Below, in pieces: positions 7,551-15,740 of a stretch of 34,092 nucleotides of DNA. Origin of the DNA: Bacteroidales bacterium (GTDB lineage: Bacteria; Bacteroidota; Bacteroidia; Bacteroidales; F082); contig WFZS01000019.1 in assembly GCA_015489465.1 (NCBI GenBank), positions 1 to 34,092 on the forward strand, given 5' to 3'. A program made the position numbers and the translations under genes. Position 1 is the stretch's first letter. Every line of letters starts with the position of its first letter. Under the pieces are notes generated by a model that did not search any database, was not told where the DNA came from, and saw only the letters and a program-made list of their open reading frames with translations.

Positions 7551-8648
7551 CTATTTGACTCTATACCTTTTTCCGGGTAAACTTAAAATAATACCTTTAA
7601 ATTCCATATTTAAAAGAGCGGAAGCTATTTTAGACAATTGTAATCCGCTTTTTACCATTAATTCATCAACACCGCATTCACCGTACTTTTGTAAAATCTC
7701 TATCAAAGTCTGTTCGTCAGCCGTTAAATTACTGAAAAGTTCAAGCTGCCTGTTATCCTCTTTTCTAACATCATCCCAACCCAATAAATAAGCAATATCA
7801 TCGGCAGACTCCGCCATAGCCGCTTTATTGGTTTTAAGTAAATAATTACATCCTTTGGAATACTGGTCATTAACCCTGCCCGGAACTGCAAAAACATCCC
7901 TGTTATATGAAAAGGCAATATCGGCTGTAATTATAGCACCTCCCTTTCTCCCCGACTCCACCACCAGTGTGGCATCACTGATACCTGCAATTATGCGGTT
8001 ACGTTTAGGGAAATTTTCCCTGTCGGGGGTCGTTCCCGACATAAATTCGGTAAGAAGACCTCCGTTAGTAACCATTTTCTTCGCAACACTTTTGTTTTCC
8101 GAAGGATAAATTCTGTCTAGCCCGTGTCCCAAAACCCCTACGGTTGATATTCCGGTGTTTACCGAAAACCTGTGGGCGCAACTGTCAATTCCGTACGCTA
8201 AACCGCTTACTACTAAAACATCTTTTTCTTTCAATCCCTCCAAAATATTTTCACACATTATCTTACCGTACGGCGTGGAACGACGTGTACCGACAACAGC
8301 AAGCACTCTTTTTTTATTTAACGAAACATTGCCTTTGTAATATAACATTACCGGACCGTCTTCGCATTGCAAAAGTCTTTTTGGATATTCATCGTCCGTA
8401 TAAAAAAGAGGTGTTATTTTATGTTTCTCAATAAATTCAATTTCCTGTTCGGCACGAGCTAAAACATTGTTTCCCAAAATGTTTTTTACAATGTTTTCAC
8501 CTATCCCGGGAATTTTCAATAAAGCTTTTTTCGACTCTTTAAACACAGCCTCCACTCCACCACAATACGCTATCAGTTTTTTGGCATTAACGGCACCTAT
8601 TTTCGGAATCAAAGTTATACCAATCTTGTATTTCAGGTCATCTTCCAT
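7551..8648 (-). CDS. dprA: DNA-processing protein DprA
   Basis: Binds incoming single-stranded DNA and loads RecA during natural transformation; also common in non-competent bacteria. An N-terminal helix-hairpin-helix-like region (ALLKIPGIGENIV) is followed by the DprA/Smf Rossmann domain: VVGTRRSTPYGK, SGLAYGIDSCAH, GHGLDRIYP, FPKRNRIIAGIS, VESGRKGGAIITA and FAVPG, all in the expected order. A C-terminal winged helix (about 305-365) completes the usual length. Start placed at the ATG at 8648 (365 residues); a TTG three codons upstream lies within or next to the -7 box 8655-8662, so it is unlikely. The mRNA would then be nearly leaderless. Confidence 0.95.
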   Translation of the reverse strand: MEDDLKYKIGITLIPKIGAVNAKKLIAYCGGVEAVFKESKKALLKIPGIGENIVKNILGNNVLARAEQEIEFIEKHKITPLFYTDDEYPKRLLQCEDGPVMLYYKGNVSLNKKRVLAVVGTRRSTPYGKIMCENILEGLKEKDVLVVSGLAYGIDSCAHRFSVNTGISTVGVLGHGLDRIYPSENKSVAKKMVTNGGLLTEFMSGTTPDRENFPKRNRIIAGISDATLVVESGRKGGAIITADIAFSYNRDVFAVPGRVNDQYSKGCNYLLKTNKAAMAESADDIAYLLGWDDVRKEDNRQLELFSNLTADEQTLIEILQKYGECGVDELMVKSGLQLSKIASALLNMEFKGIILSLPGKRYRVK

Positions 8649-8654
8649 AGGTAT

Positions 8655-8682
8655 CAAAAATATTAATTTTTGATTTGCACAA
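8655..8682 (-). promoter_or_regulatory. dprA promoter
   Basis: Minus strand: TTG at 8682-8680, 17-nt spacer, TATTTTTG at 8662-8655. The box ends 6 nt before the dprA ATG, so transcription should start within a few bases of the start codon. It is interleaved with the divergent promoter for the glycosyltransferase gene. Confidence 0.6.
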
Positions 8683-8699
8683 GGTATTTAATACCTTTG
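8669..8699 (+). promoter_or_regulatory. glycosyltransferase-gene promoter (full -33/-7)
   Basis: TTTG at 8669-8672, 19-nt spacer, TACCTTTG at 8692-8699. This matches the published Bacteroides consensus (TTTG-N19-TAnnTTTG) at every defined base. The box ends 7 nt before the ATG at 8707, giving a leader of only a few nucleotides. Confidence 0.75.
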
Positions 8700-8706
8700 T
8701 TTTCAA

Positions 8707-9789
8707 ATGAACTCCGTAAAGAAAATATTAATATGCCCGATGGATTGGGGGCTGGGACATGCAACACGCATGGTTCCGGTTATAGAATTGTTAAAGGAAA
8801 AAGACGTTGAAATTATTTTAGGTGCCGATAACAGACCTTACGAATTTCTTAAACACAGGTTTCCGGATTTACCCGTAATACGTTTTGAAGGTTACGTACC
8901 TCATTACCCGAAAAAAAGTGCCATGGCATTAAAAATGCTGTCGGACATGCCCGAAATGATGCGCCGTGCCGATGAAGCACATGCTTTTCTTGAAAAATTC
9001 GTTAAAAAAAATAACATCGACATTGTTATTTCAGATAACCGCTATGAACTTTGGACCAAATATGCGCGGACTGTTTTTGTTACCCATCAAATAGAGATTC
9101 AGACGGGCAATTACGGAAAAATCACAAAAATGGCCATAAAGCAACTTGTCAGCGGATTTATAAAAAAATTCGACGAGTTGTGGATTCCCGATTTTGAAGG
9201 TGACATAAACCTTTCGGGAAAACTATCGCACGTAAATAAATATCCTCTTAAAAATCGCCATTTTATAGGTCCGTTAAGCAGATTCGGATTTGTAAACCCG
9301 AAAAATATTGATAAAAAACCCGATGTTTTGATTATGCTTTCGGGACCGGAACCTCAACGAAGTATTCTGGAAGTAAAATTAAAAGATCAAGCTTTTCACA
9401 CTGGTTTAAACACTGTTATACTTCAAGGCCGTCCGGAAGATGAGTATTATGAAAAAATGGGTAATGTAGAAGTATTTTCACACTTACCCGATGAGGAAGT
9501 TGCCGGATATATTAACAATGCTGACATTGTTATAAGCCGGCCGGGTTATTCTACCGTTATGGATCTTGCATGGTTCGGTGCCAAAGCGGTATTTATCCCT
9601 ACACCCGGACAAACGGAACAAAAGTACCTTGCGGAATATCTGAAAAAGAAAGGTTATTACTATTACCAAAATCAAAATGACTTTGACCTTGAACAGGCTA
9701 TCGCCGAATCGGTTAATTATAGCGGTGTTTTACTCAAAAACGACTATATCATTCTGAAAAAAAGAATCGAAAATCTTATCAATCAATAA
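8707..9789 (+). CDS. GT-B fold glycosyltransferase (MurG/GT28-like)
   Basis: 360 residues with the two-domain GT-B layout. The N-terminal domain opens with KILICPMDWGLGHATR (6-21), the Gly-rich loop of MurG-like enzymes. The C-terminal half has VLIMLSGPEPQRS, then HLPDEEVAGYINNADIVISR and GYSTVMDLAWFGAKAVFIPT, which resemble the GT28 nucleotide-sugar site. It is not murG itself, whose neighbours are cell-division genes. No signal peptide or membrane helix, so probably cytoplasmic or membrane-associated. Acceptor and donor sugar are unknown; envelope glycan or glycolipid synthesis is inferred. The start is fixed by the KILICP strand at residue 6. Divergent from dprA and ends 10 bp from the 3' end of hflX. 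Confidence 0.8.
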   Translation: MNSVKKILICPMDWGLGHATRMVPVIELLKEKDVEIILGADNRPYEFLKHRFPDLPVIRFEGYVPHYPKKSAMALKMLSDMPEMMRRADEAHAFLEKFVKKNNIDIVISDNRYELWTKYARTVFVTHQIEIQTGNYGKITKMAIKQLVSGFIKKFDELWIPDFEGDINLSGKLSHVNKYPLKNRHFIGPLSRFGFVNPKNIDKKPDVLIMLSGPEPQRSILEVKLKDQAFHTGLNTVILQGRPEDEYYEKMGNVEVFSHLPDEEVAGYINNADIVISRPGYSTVMDLAWFGAKAVFIPTPGQTEQKYLAEYLKKKGYYYYQNQNDFDLEQAIAESVNYSGVLLKNDYIILKKRIENLINQ

Positions 9790-9799
9790 ATAAAATATT

Positions 9800-10999
9800 C
9801 TAATAAAGGAAATTATTATACGGATAACGTATTGCGTGAACCTCCCTTATAGTGTTGTATAGCAGCTTTTTGAAATCATCCCAGTTTTCTTTCTTTTTTG
9901 CCGAGATAAATATTGAAGGATAATTTTCTTTGGCCATCCAGGTTTTTTTCAACTCATCAAGACTTATATTTTCTTTTGTCGCTGGTGTAAGATCGTCCTC
10001 TTCTTTTTCAACCCATTTATAAGCATCTATTTTGTTAAAGACCATAATCGTTTGTTTGTCGCCGGCACCTATTTCGGCTAAAGTTTTATTGACGGTTTGT
10101 ATATGGTCTTCAAATTCGGGATGTGAAATATCCACTACATGAACCAGTATATCCGACTCTCTAACCTCATCCAGCGTGGATTTAAAAGATTCAACAAGTC
10201 CGTGTGGCAGTTTTCGTATAAAGCCCACCGTATCCGACAATAAAAAAGGCAGGTTTTCTATAACTACTTTTCTAACGGTTGTATCGAGAGTTGCAAAAAG
10301 TTTATTTTCGGCAAAAATTTCCGATTTACTAAGGAGGTTCATTATTGTCGATTTTCCGACATTGGTATAACCTACCAAAGCAACACGTATGAGTTTTCCC
10401 CTGTTTTTCCGCTGAGTAGCCTTTTGTTTATCTATCTGTTCAAGCTTCTTTTTTAACAGAGCTATCTTATCACGTATTATACGGCGGTCGGTTTCTATTT
10501 CGGTCTCGCCGGGACCTCTTAAACCTATACCTCCGCGCTGACGTTCAAGGTGTGTCCACATACCGGTAAGACGTGGTAAAAGATACTGATACTGTGCCAG
10601 TTCAACTTGTACTTTTGCGTGTGCCGTCCGGGCTCTTTTTGCAAAAATATCGAGGATAAGATTCGTACGGTCCAAAACCTTTGCATCCAAAGCTTTTTCA
10701 AGGTTTCTTATTTGCGAAGGTGTTAACTCGTCATCAAAAACAACCATCTCAACCCCTGCGGCTTTTACATATCGAGCTATCTCCTCAAGTTTACCGGCAC
10801 CAACGTAAGTCTTGGGATTGGGATAATCAAGGTTTTGTATGAACCGTTGAACAACTTTACCTCCGGCAGTGTCAACAAGAAATTCAAGTTCATCCAGATA
10901 TTCGTGAACTTTATTCTTTTTATCCTTACTTAACGACAAACCTACTATTACGGTTTTTTCCGGCTCTACCTTTATCGAACTTTCTTTCTTTTCTATCAT
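9800..10999 (-). CDS. hflX: ribosome-associated GTPase HflX
   Basis: Splits or rescues stalled ribosomes under stress. 399 residues. The N-terminal HflX domain includes YVGAGKLEEI (65-74), DDELTPSQ (89-96) and QYQYLLPRLTGMW (136-148), then the Gly-rich RGGIGLRGPGETEIE (155-169) and a coiled-coil linker. The G domain has G1 GYTNVGKS (210-217), G3 DTVGF (256-260), G4 NKID (322-325) and G5 SAK (366-368). The C-terminal domain is complete. The ATG lies 18 bp after the trpS stop with no terminator between them, so the two are probably co-transcribed. Confidence 0.96.
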   Translation of the reverse strand: MIEKKESSIKVEPEKTVIVGLSLSKDKKNKVHEYLDELEFLVDTAGGKVVQRFIQNLDYPNPKTYVGAGKLEEIARYVKAAGVEMVVFDDELTPSQIRNLEKALDAKVLDRTNLILDIFAKRARTAHAKVQVELAQYQYLLPRLTGMWTHLERQRGGIGLRGPGETEIETDRRIIRDKIALLKKKLEQIDKQKATQRKNRGKLIRVALVGYTNVGKSTIMNLLSKSEIFAENKLFATLDTTVRKVVIENLPFLLSDTVGFIRKLPHGLVESFKSTLDEVRESDILVHVVDISHPEFEDHIQTVNKTLAEIGAGDKQTIMVFNKIDAYKWVEKEEDDLTPATKENISLDELKKTWMAKENYPSIFISAKKKENWDDFKKLLYNTIREVHAIRYPYNNFLY

Positions 11000-11017
11000 C
11001 TATTGTCTCCGGACGAA

Positions 11018-12025
11018 CTAATGTATCCTTTTAAAACCTATAATTTCTCTAACGTCGTTAACGGTATTACGTCCGCTTTCCCGCGCTTTTTCGGCACCCA
11101 TCTTCATAACCTTATCAATATACTCCTGATTAGCGGCTATTTCTTTTACTTTTTCACGGAAAGGCTCGGTGAATTTGATGATGTCGTCGGCAAGTTGTTT
11201 TTTCATGTCGCCGTACCTGATGGTCATATTATTGTATTGATCGTCAAAATATTCTACCGTACCGGGTTCCGAAACAACTTTCATTATTGTAAAAAGATTT
11301 TCTATTGGTTCGGGCTTTTTCTGGTTTTTTTCGGTCGGACCGCTATCGGTAACGGCTTTCATCACTTTCTTACGAATGGATTTCGGATCTTCGGCAAGGA
11401 AAACGGCATTGCCTTCACCTTCCGATTTTCCCATTTTGCCGGAACCGTCAAGGCCGGGTATTTTAACCAAGTCGTCGCCAAAGTTAAAAGCTCTCGGTAT
11501 TGGGAAATAATCGGTTTTGTACATTCTGTTAAAACGACGGGCAAAAGTTCTTGTCATTTCAAGATGCTGCTCTTGATCTTTTCCGACGGGAACATATGTT
11601 GAACGGTGTATTAAAATATCCGCCGCCATCAATGTAGGATATGTAAGCAAGCCCGCATTCACGTTGTCGGGTTGTTTTCTGGCTTTTTCTTTAAAAGTTG
11701 TAACCCTTTCCAACTCACCGAGGTAAGCGTTCATATTAAGGAAAAGATAGAGTTCGGTAGTCTCGGGGAGATCGCTTTGCAAGTATATTGTTGCTTTTTC
11801 GGGATCCAATCCCGCAGCAAGATATTCAATCAATACCTGCCTGACTTTTCCTTGAAGATCTTCAGGTTTGGGATGTGTAGTTAACGAGTGGTAATCGGCA
11901 ATAAAAAAATAACACTCGTACATGTCTTGCATTTTAACAAAATTCTTTACGGCACCAAAATAATTACCCAGGTGCAAATTGCCTGTCGGTCTTATTCCGC
12001 TTAAAACTATTTCTTTCTTTTTCAT
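11018..12025 (-). CDS. trpS: tryptophan--tRNA ligase
   Basis: Class Ic aminoacyl-tRNA synthetase that charges tRNA-Trp. 335 residues, normal for bacterial TrpRS. The HIGH-type motif is TGNLHLGN (14-21), the tryptophan-pocket region includes VPVGKDQEQHLEMTR (145-159), and the KMSKS loop is KMGKS (197-201). The ATG at 12025 is preceded after 5 nt by a perfect -7 box, so this mRNA looks nearly leaderless. First gene of trpS-hflX. Confidence 0.97.
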   Translation of the reverse strand: MKKKEIVLSGIRPTGNLHLGNYFGAVKNFVKMQDMYECYFFIADYHSLTTHPKPEDLQGKVRQVLIEYLAAGLDPEKATIYLQSDLPETTELYLFLNMNAYLGELERVTTFKEKARKQPDNVNAGLLTYPTLMAADILIHRSTYVPVGKDQEQHLEMTRTFARRFNRMYKTDYFPIPRAFNFGDDLVKIPGLDGSGKMGKSEGEGNAVFLAEDPKSIRKKVMKAVTDSGPTEKNQKKPEPIENLFTIMKVVSEPGTVEYFDDQYNNMTIRYGDMKKQLADDIIKFTEPFREKVKEIAANQEYIDKVMKMGAEKARESGRNTVNDVREIIGFKRIH

Positions 12026-12030
12026 GGCGG

Positions 12031-12038
12031 CAAAAATA
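12031..12038 (-). promoter_or_regulatory. -7 box for trpS-hflX
   Basis: Minus strand TATTTTTG, with TTTA 17 nt farther upstream as a weak -33. Only CCGCC separates the box from the ATG, which implies a leader of about 0-3 nt. Confidence 0.6.
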
Positions 12039-12135
12039 GTTAATTTATATGTTCGTAAACCATGTTTTTAAACTTGAAAACGTTGTGTCAAAAACTATTA
12101 TCGTTCTATTATCGACAAGGTTCGTGTATTATTTC

Positions 12136-12143
12136 TATGTTTG
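12136..12143 (+). promoter_or_regulatory. -7 box for the secreted EEP-family gene
   Basis: TATGTTTG, an exact match, 22 nt before the ATG at 12166. No convincing -33 box. Confidence 0.5.
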
Positions 12144-12165
12144 CAACATTAAATAAGAGTAATAC

Positions 12166-13443
12166 ATGAAAAAAGGATTAACGGTTGTTTTTTTATTGGT
12201 AAGCTTTTTAATCAAAGCTCAGGATACACTTGTGGTTTTACAATATAATCTTCTGAATTACGGAAACTACACAAATTATTGTAATACAAACAACAATAAC
12301 GTATCAGAAAAAGACGGGTTTATAAAAACAATAATCAATTACATGAAGCCCGATATCTTTTCGGTTAACGAAATGGTGGCACACGAAGCGATGATGGAGC
12401 ATCTGCGCGGTGTTATAAATGAAACATGGACAAATAATTACAAACGTCCGCCTTTTATTCATCAAAATTCGGATTATCTTGCCAACACCATTTATTACAA
12501 TTCCGAAAAACTGACATTTGTTTCGCAAGCAATAGCACAAAATTATATAAGGGATGTAAACGTTTATAAGTTTTATTACAATTCACCCGATCTTGAAAAC
12601 GGAGATACGGCATTTGTTATTTGCATTACGGCTCATTTAAAAGCGGGATACGGCACGGACAATGAAAACAAACGTACCACAATGGCTAAAAACATCATGA
12701 ATTATATAGCAAATCATAATCCTAAAGATAACTATTTGCTGATGGGTGATTTTAATCTATATTCCGATTCGGAGCCGGCATGGCACTTTTTTACAATGAA
12801 CGATAATGAAGAAATAAGATTTAACGATCCGGTAAATAAATCCGGCGACTGGCACAACAATTCTTCATACAAATATTATCATACGCAGTCAACACACAGC
12901 AACTCCAACGGTTGTGCAGCCTCAGGCGGACTTGATGACAGGTTTGATTTTATACTTATTTCCAACTACATTAAAGAAGGAACAAAAAAAGTTAAATATG
13001 TAAACGGAAGTTATCATGCCGTAGGCCAAGACGGCAAACATTTTAACAAAGGTCTTCTTGACTCTCCGACAAACACTTCCGTACCGTCAAACGTTTTATC
13101 GGCTTTATATAGAAACTCGGATCATTTACCCGTAACTTTAAAATTGGCTGTTAATGAAACCGCAGGTATAAATGAAAAACCGGTTTCAGGGTTTAGTTCA
13201 ATAAAGTTAATAAATCCCGTAAAAGACAAAATAAAAGTAGAGGTTTACAGCAAATTTAACGGCACTACCGGTGTTACTTTATTCGACCTTACCGGAAAAA
13301 AACTTGTTGAAAAAAGATTTGATTTGCAAAAAGGATATAATAGCCTTAAATTGGATATTTACGGATTGAAAAAAGGATTTTATCTGTTGCGCTTTGAAGA
13401 TAACAACGGATTGGTTCTAACTAAAAAACTTATTAAAAATTAA
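12166..13443 (+). CDS. secreted endonuclease/exonuclease/phosphatase-family protein, T9SS tail
   Basis: Metal-dependent phosphodiesterase fold (EEP/DNase-I-like) exported by T9SS. 425 residues: signal peptide cleaved at KA|Q (Gln19 becomes residue 1); EEP domain about 20-330 with LQYNLLNYGN (Asn28), SVNEM (Glu69), ITAHLKAG (His157), MGDFNLYSDSEPAW (Asp195, Asn197), DDRFDFILIS (Asp258, Asp261) and NSDHLPV (Asp319, His320), so the catalytic set appears complete. A C-terminal type-A sorting domain (about 343-425) includes LFDLTGKKLVE and GFYLLRFE. Nucleic-acid scavenging or lipid phosphodiester cleavage are both possible; substrate not readable. It converges on the next gene with an 11-bp overlap. 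Confidence 0.88.
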   Translation: MKKGLTVVFLLVSFLIKAQDTLVVLQYNLLNYGNYTNYCNTNNNNVSEKDGFIKTIINYMKPDIFSVNEMVAHEAMMEHLRGVINETWTNNYKRPPFIHQNSDYLANTIYYNSEKLTFVSQAIAQNYIRDVNVYKFYYNSPDLENGDTAFVICITAHLKAGYGTDNENKRTTMAKNIMNYIANHNPKDNYLLMGDFNLYSDSEPAWHFFTMNDNEEIRFNDPVNKSGDWHNNSSYKYYHTQSTHSNSNGCAASGGLDDRFDFILISNYIKEGTKKVKYVNGSYHAVGQDGKHFNKGLLDSPTNTSVPSNVLSALYRNSDHLPVTLKLAVNETAGINEKPVSGFSSIKLINPVKDKIKVEVYSKFNGTTGVTLFDLTGKKLVEKRFDLQKGYNSLKLDIYGLKKGFYLLRFEDNNGLVLTKKLIKN

Positions 13444-14062
13444 TATTGTACTCCGACTTTTTATTTTCCCAATATTGCAAACCTTTTTCGGTAGCAATGC
13501 TTTTTACAAAGTTCTCGAACATTTGAATAAACACTTTCGAGAAAGAAAGGTCTTTTGCCGGAAAACTGTCGGGATTGTACATATCCACCAAGCGGCTAAT
13601 ATACACCCGTGCAACAAGCTCTTCACTAACATCGTCACGGTAAACACCCTGCCATTTTCCGTCTCTCAGATTTCCGGAAATCCGTTGAAAAACAAACTCG
13701 GCCTTTTTGTCAAAATGATCTTTATAAATATCCGGATAAAGTTCTTGATATTGATGAACAAGAGCGGGTGAAAGGTTATGAAAATTATCGGCAATATCCT
13801 TACTTACGTTAAATAACAAATCTATGGCATTCGTTTCTTTTCTGTTTTCATCATATTTTTTAAGAATCTCCTCCAATTGTTGTCTTTCATTTTCAAGTAT
13901 TAAGTTTACAAGCTCGTCATTGGATTTTACATATTTTGCCAATAACTCTTTTGAAACGGATGGAACTTCTTTTAGTTTTTCCAGAGTTACGGGATTTATT
14001 CCTTTTTCCCGGGCTGTTTTTCTAATCGTTTTAACAAAATCGCTTAATTCCTGATTAGTCAT
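13433..14062 (-). CDS. TetR-like transcriptional regulator (probable)
   Basis: 209 mostly helical residues without signal or membrane segment. The N-terminal 65 residues fit a shortened TetR helix-turn-helix: FVKTIRKTAREKGINP, then SVSKELLAKYVKSNDELV, where the last part matches the conserved end of the TetR recognition helix. The rest would be the ligand/dimer domain (about 70-205). Divergence from classical TetR leaves some doubt. It lies 38 bp after the beta-propeller gene on the same strand and has no -7 box of its own, so it is probably co-transcribed. Its 3' end overlaps the EEP-family gene by 11 bp. Confidence 0.55.
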   Translation of the reverse strand: MTNQELSDFVKTIRKTAREKGINPVTLEKLKEVPSVSKELLAKYVKSNDELVNLILENERQQLEEILKKYDENRKETNAIDLLFNVSKDIADNFHNLSPALVHQYQELYPDIYKDHFDKKAEFVFQRISGNLRDGKWQGVYRDDVSEELVARVYISRLVDMYNPDSFPAKDLSFSKVFIQMFENFVKSIATEKGLQYWENKKSEYNINF

Positions 14063-14100
14063 AATAAAAGTTTGATGAAAAATGCATACAAATAATATGC

Positions 14101-15666
14101 CTAATTCGAAAGTACTATTTTTTGAGTTTTTACAAAATCCCCGGCTCGTAATACAAAATAATATATACCGGATGTCAGATTATAATTTACGGCGTTGAAG
14201 TGTTCAATATATTTACCTCTCGCGAGTTTTTTGTTGTCAATTACAACTGCAACCTCTTTACCCATTACATCATAAACTTTTAAATTAACTACCGACGGTT
14301 TGTTTATTTTAAAAGCTATGGCAGTACTCTCTTTAAAAGGATTGGGATAATTGGACTGAACGGTAAACGGTTCCGTGGTTTTTTGCTTCTGCTCTTCAAT
14401 ACCTACCGATATATCCACAATGGCTGTCAATACCGAAAGACTTCCGTTTTGAAGTCTTGTCCAAATAGGCCTGACCATGCCGTCGAATGCCGTTATGTTG
14501 GTATAATCGCCGAAAAAAACCGATGACGACGGCAAAAACGGTGTTTCACTAACCATAAAGTTTTGAAAAGTCTCGCCACCGTCAACCGATCTTGCAATAT
14601 AAACGTCAGTATTATTGTCGTTGTAGTTTCGCCTGTCATAAAAAACCACATAAACGTCACCCGTTGCATTATCCACCGTCATCCACGATAAAAATTGTTG
14701 TTTTCCGGGAGGGTCGTCATTCACTCTAACGGGTTCCGACCATGTATTTCCTCCGTCGGTGGATTTGGCTATCCAAACATCGGTATCATTTTGCCCGTTT
14801 CGCTGGTCGGTCCAATTTACATAAATAGTTCCTCTGTATTGCGAATTGCTTATATCGCAACATGTTACCGGTAATCCGTTACACCTCCATATCCCCGGAA
14901 TATTATAATCCCATCCTCCCGGTTGATCGGCTACAAAAATATCATTGTCAAGCCACGTTTCTCCTCCGTCAAGAGACCTGTCGAACATAATTCCCAACGG
15001 TCCGGCCCATGCAACATACAACTCACCGCCGGGTCCTACCGCAGGCACGGCACCTTCAACGGTATTGTCACTGTCAAGACAATCGCCGGAAGTTTCGTTA
15101 ATTCTTTTGGCATTAGTCCATGTAACACCTCCGTCAGTGGATTTTGAAAACATTATGTTTGAATAATCGGTACTGCTACTGCTACCGTAATAATCAAACT
15201 GTGTCCATGTTGCATAAATGGTATTAGTGGCACTGTCAACCACAGCCCACTCTTTGTCTTGATCTTTTTGACTGTTCAAGCCGAAATATGAATCTACTAT
15301 CCATGAATGGGAATCGAAATCATATTTTTGAACCACCATTCTGTCAAGCCAATCGCCACTAGGCGGATTAGCCAGATGAAAGTAGTAAAAGTCGCCCGCC
15401 GTGTCAACTATAACACACGGGTCTCCGTAAACGCCATATTGAGAAGACATTGAACTTTCGTTCCACGTAAGCCCTCCATCGTCAGAATAATAAAAATTTG
15501 TGATATTGGAACCGGCAACCAAATGATCGGGATTTTTAGGATCCATTATTATTGAAGGCTCCTCGGGAGAACCCGTATTATCAATGACAACATTTGGATA
15601 TTGGTAAAATTGGGAATACAAGGAAAGCGTTAGAAAAGAAAATAAAAGCAATAAAATATTTTTCAT
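14101..15666 (-). CDS. secreted Asp-box (BNR/sialidase-like) beta-propeller protein, T9SS tail
   Basis: 521 residues. Signal peptide ends YS|Q (Gln19 becomes residue 1). Five Asp-box repeats S-x-D-G-G-x-T-W/F lie at 61-68 (SDDGGLTW), 176-183, 231-238, 302-309 and 360-367, giving a BNR-type six-bladed propeller (about 25-420). The C-terminal type-A T9SS domain starts at SNYPNPF (438-444) and runs to IVLSN. Asp boxes are structural and occur in non-sialidases; I do not see a clear Arg triad, so exo-sialidase activity should not be assumed. Expected at the cell surface or outside, in glycan or protein binding or breakdown. Confidence 0.85.
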   Translation of the reverse strand: MKNILLLLFSFLTLSLYSQFYQYPNVVIDNTGSPEEPSIIMDPKNPDHLVAGSNITNFYYSDDGGLTWNESSMSSQYGVYGDPCVIVDTAGDFYYFHLANPPSGDWLDRMVVQKYDFDSHSWIVDSYFGLNSQKDQDKEWAVVDSATNTIYATWTQFDYYGSSSSTDYSNIMFSKSTDGGVTWTNAKRINETSGDCLDSDNTVEGAVPAVGPGGELYVAWAGPLGIMFDRSLDGGETWLDNDIFVADQPGGWDYNIPGIWRCNGLPVTCCDISNSQYRGTIYVNWTDQRNGQNDTDVWIAKSTDGGNTWSEPVRVNDDPPGKQQFLSWMTVDNATGDVYVVFYDRRNYNDNNTDVYIARSVDGGETFQNFMVSETPFLPSSSVFFGDYTNITAFDGMVRPIWTRLQNGSLSVLTAIVDISVGIEEQKQKTTEPFTVQSNYPNPFKESTAIAFKINKPSVVNLKVYDVMGKEVAVVIDNKKLARGKYIEHFNAVNYNLTSGIYYFVLRAGDFVKTQKIVLSN

Positions 15667-15696
15667 AAACCGGTTTTTAATAATTAACTAATTAAA

Positions 15697-15704
15697 CAAA
15701 GATA
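15697..15704 (-). promoter_or_regulatory. -7 box for the Asp-box protein gene
   Basis: Minus strand TATCTTTG, an exact match, 30 nt before the ATG at 15666. The -33 region is not recognisable. Confidence 0.5.
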
Positions 15705-15740
15705 ACAATAAAATAAAGTATTTATTGCATTTATAGGTTA

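Noticed and set aside
8657-8657. TTG start of dprA
   Set aside because: It lies within the -7 box; the ATG at 8648 fits the promoter and family better.
11003-11602. 199-codon plus-strand ORF antisense to trpS
   Set aside because: Phe- and Ile-rich shadow of trpS without family motifs or a promoter.
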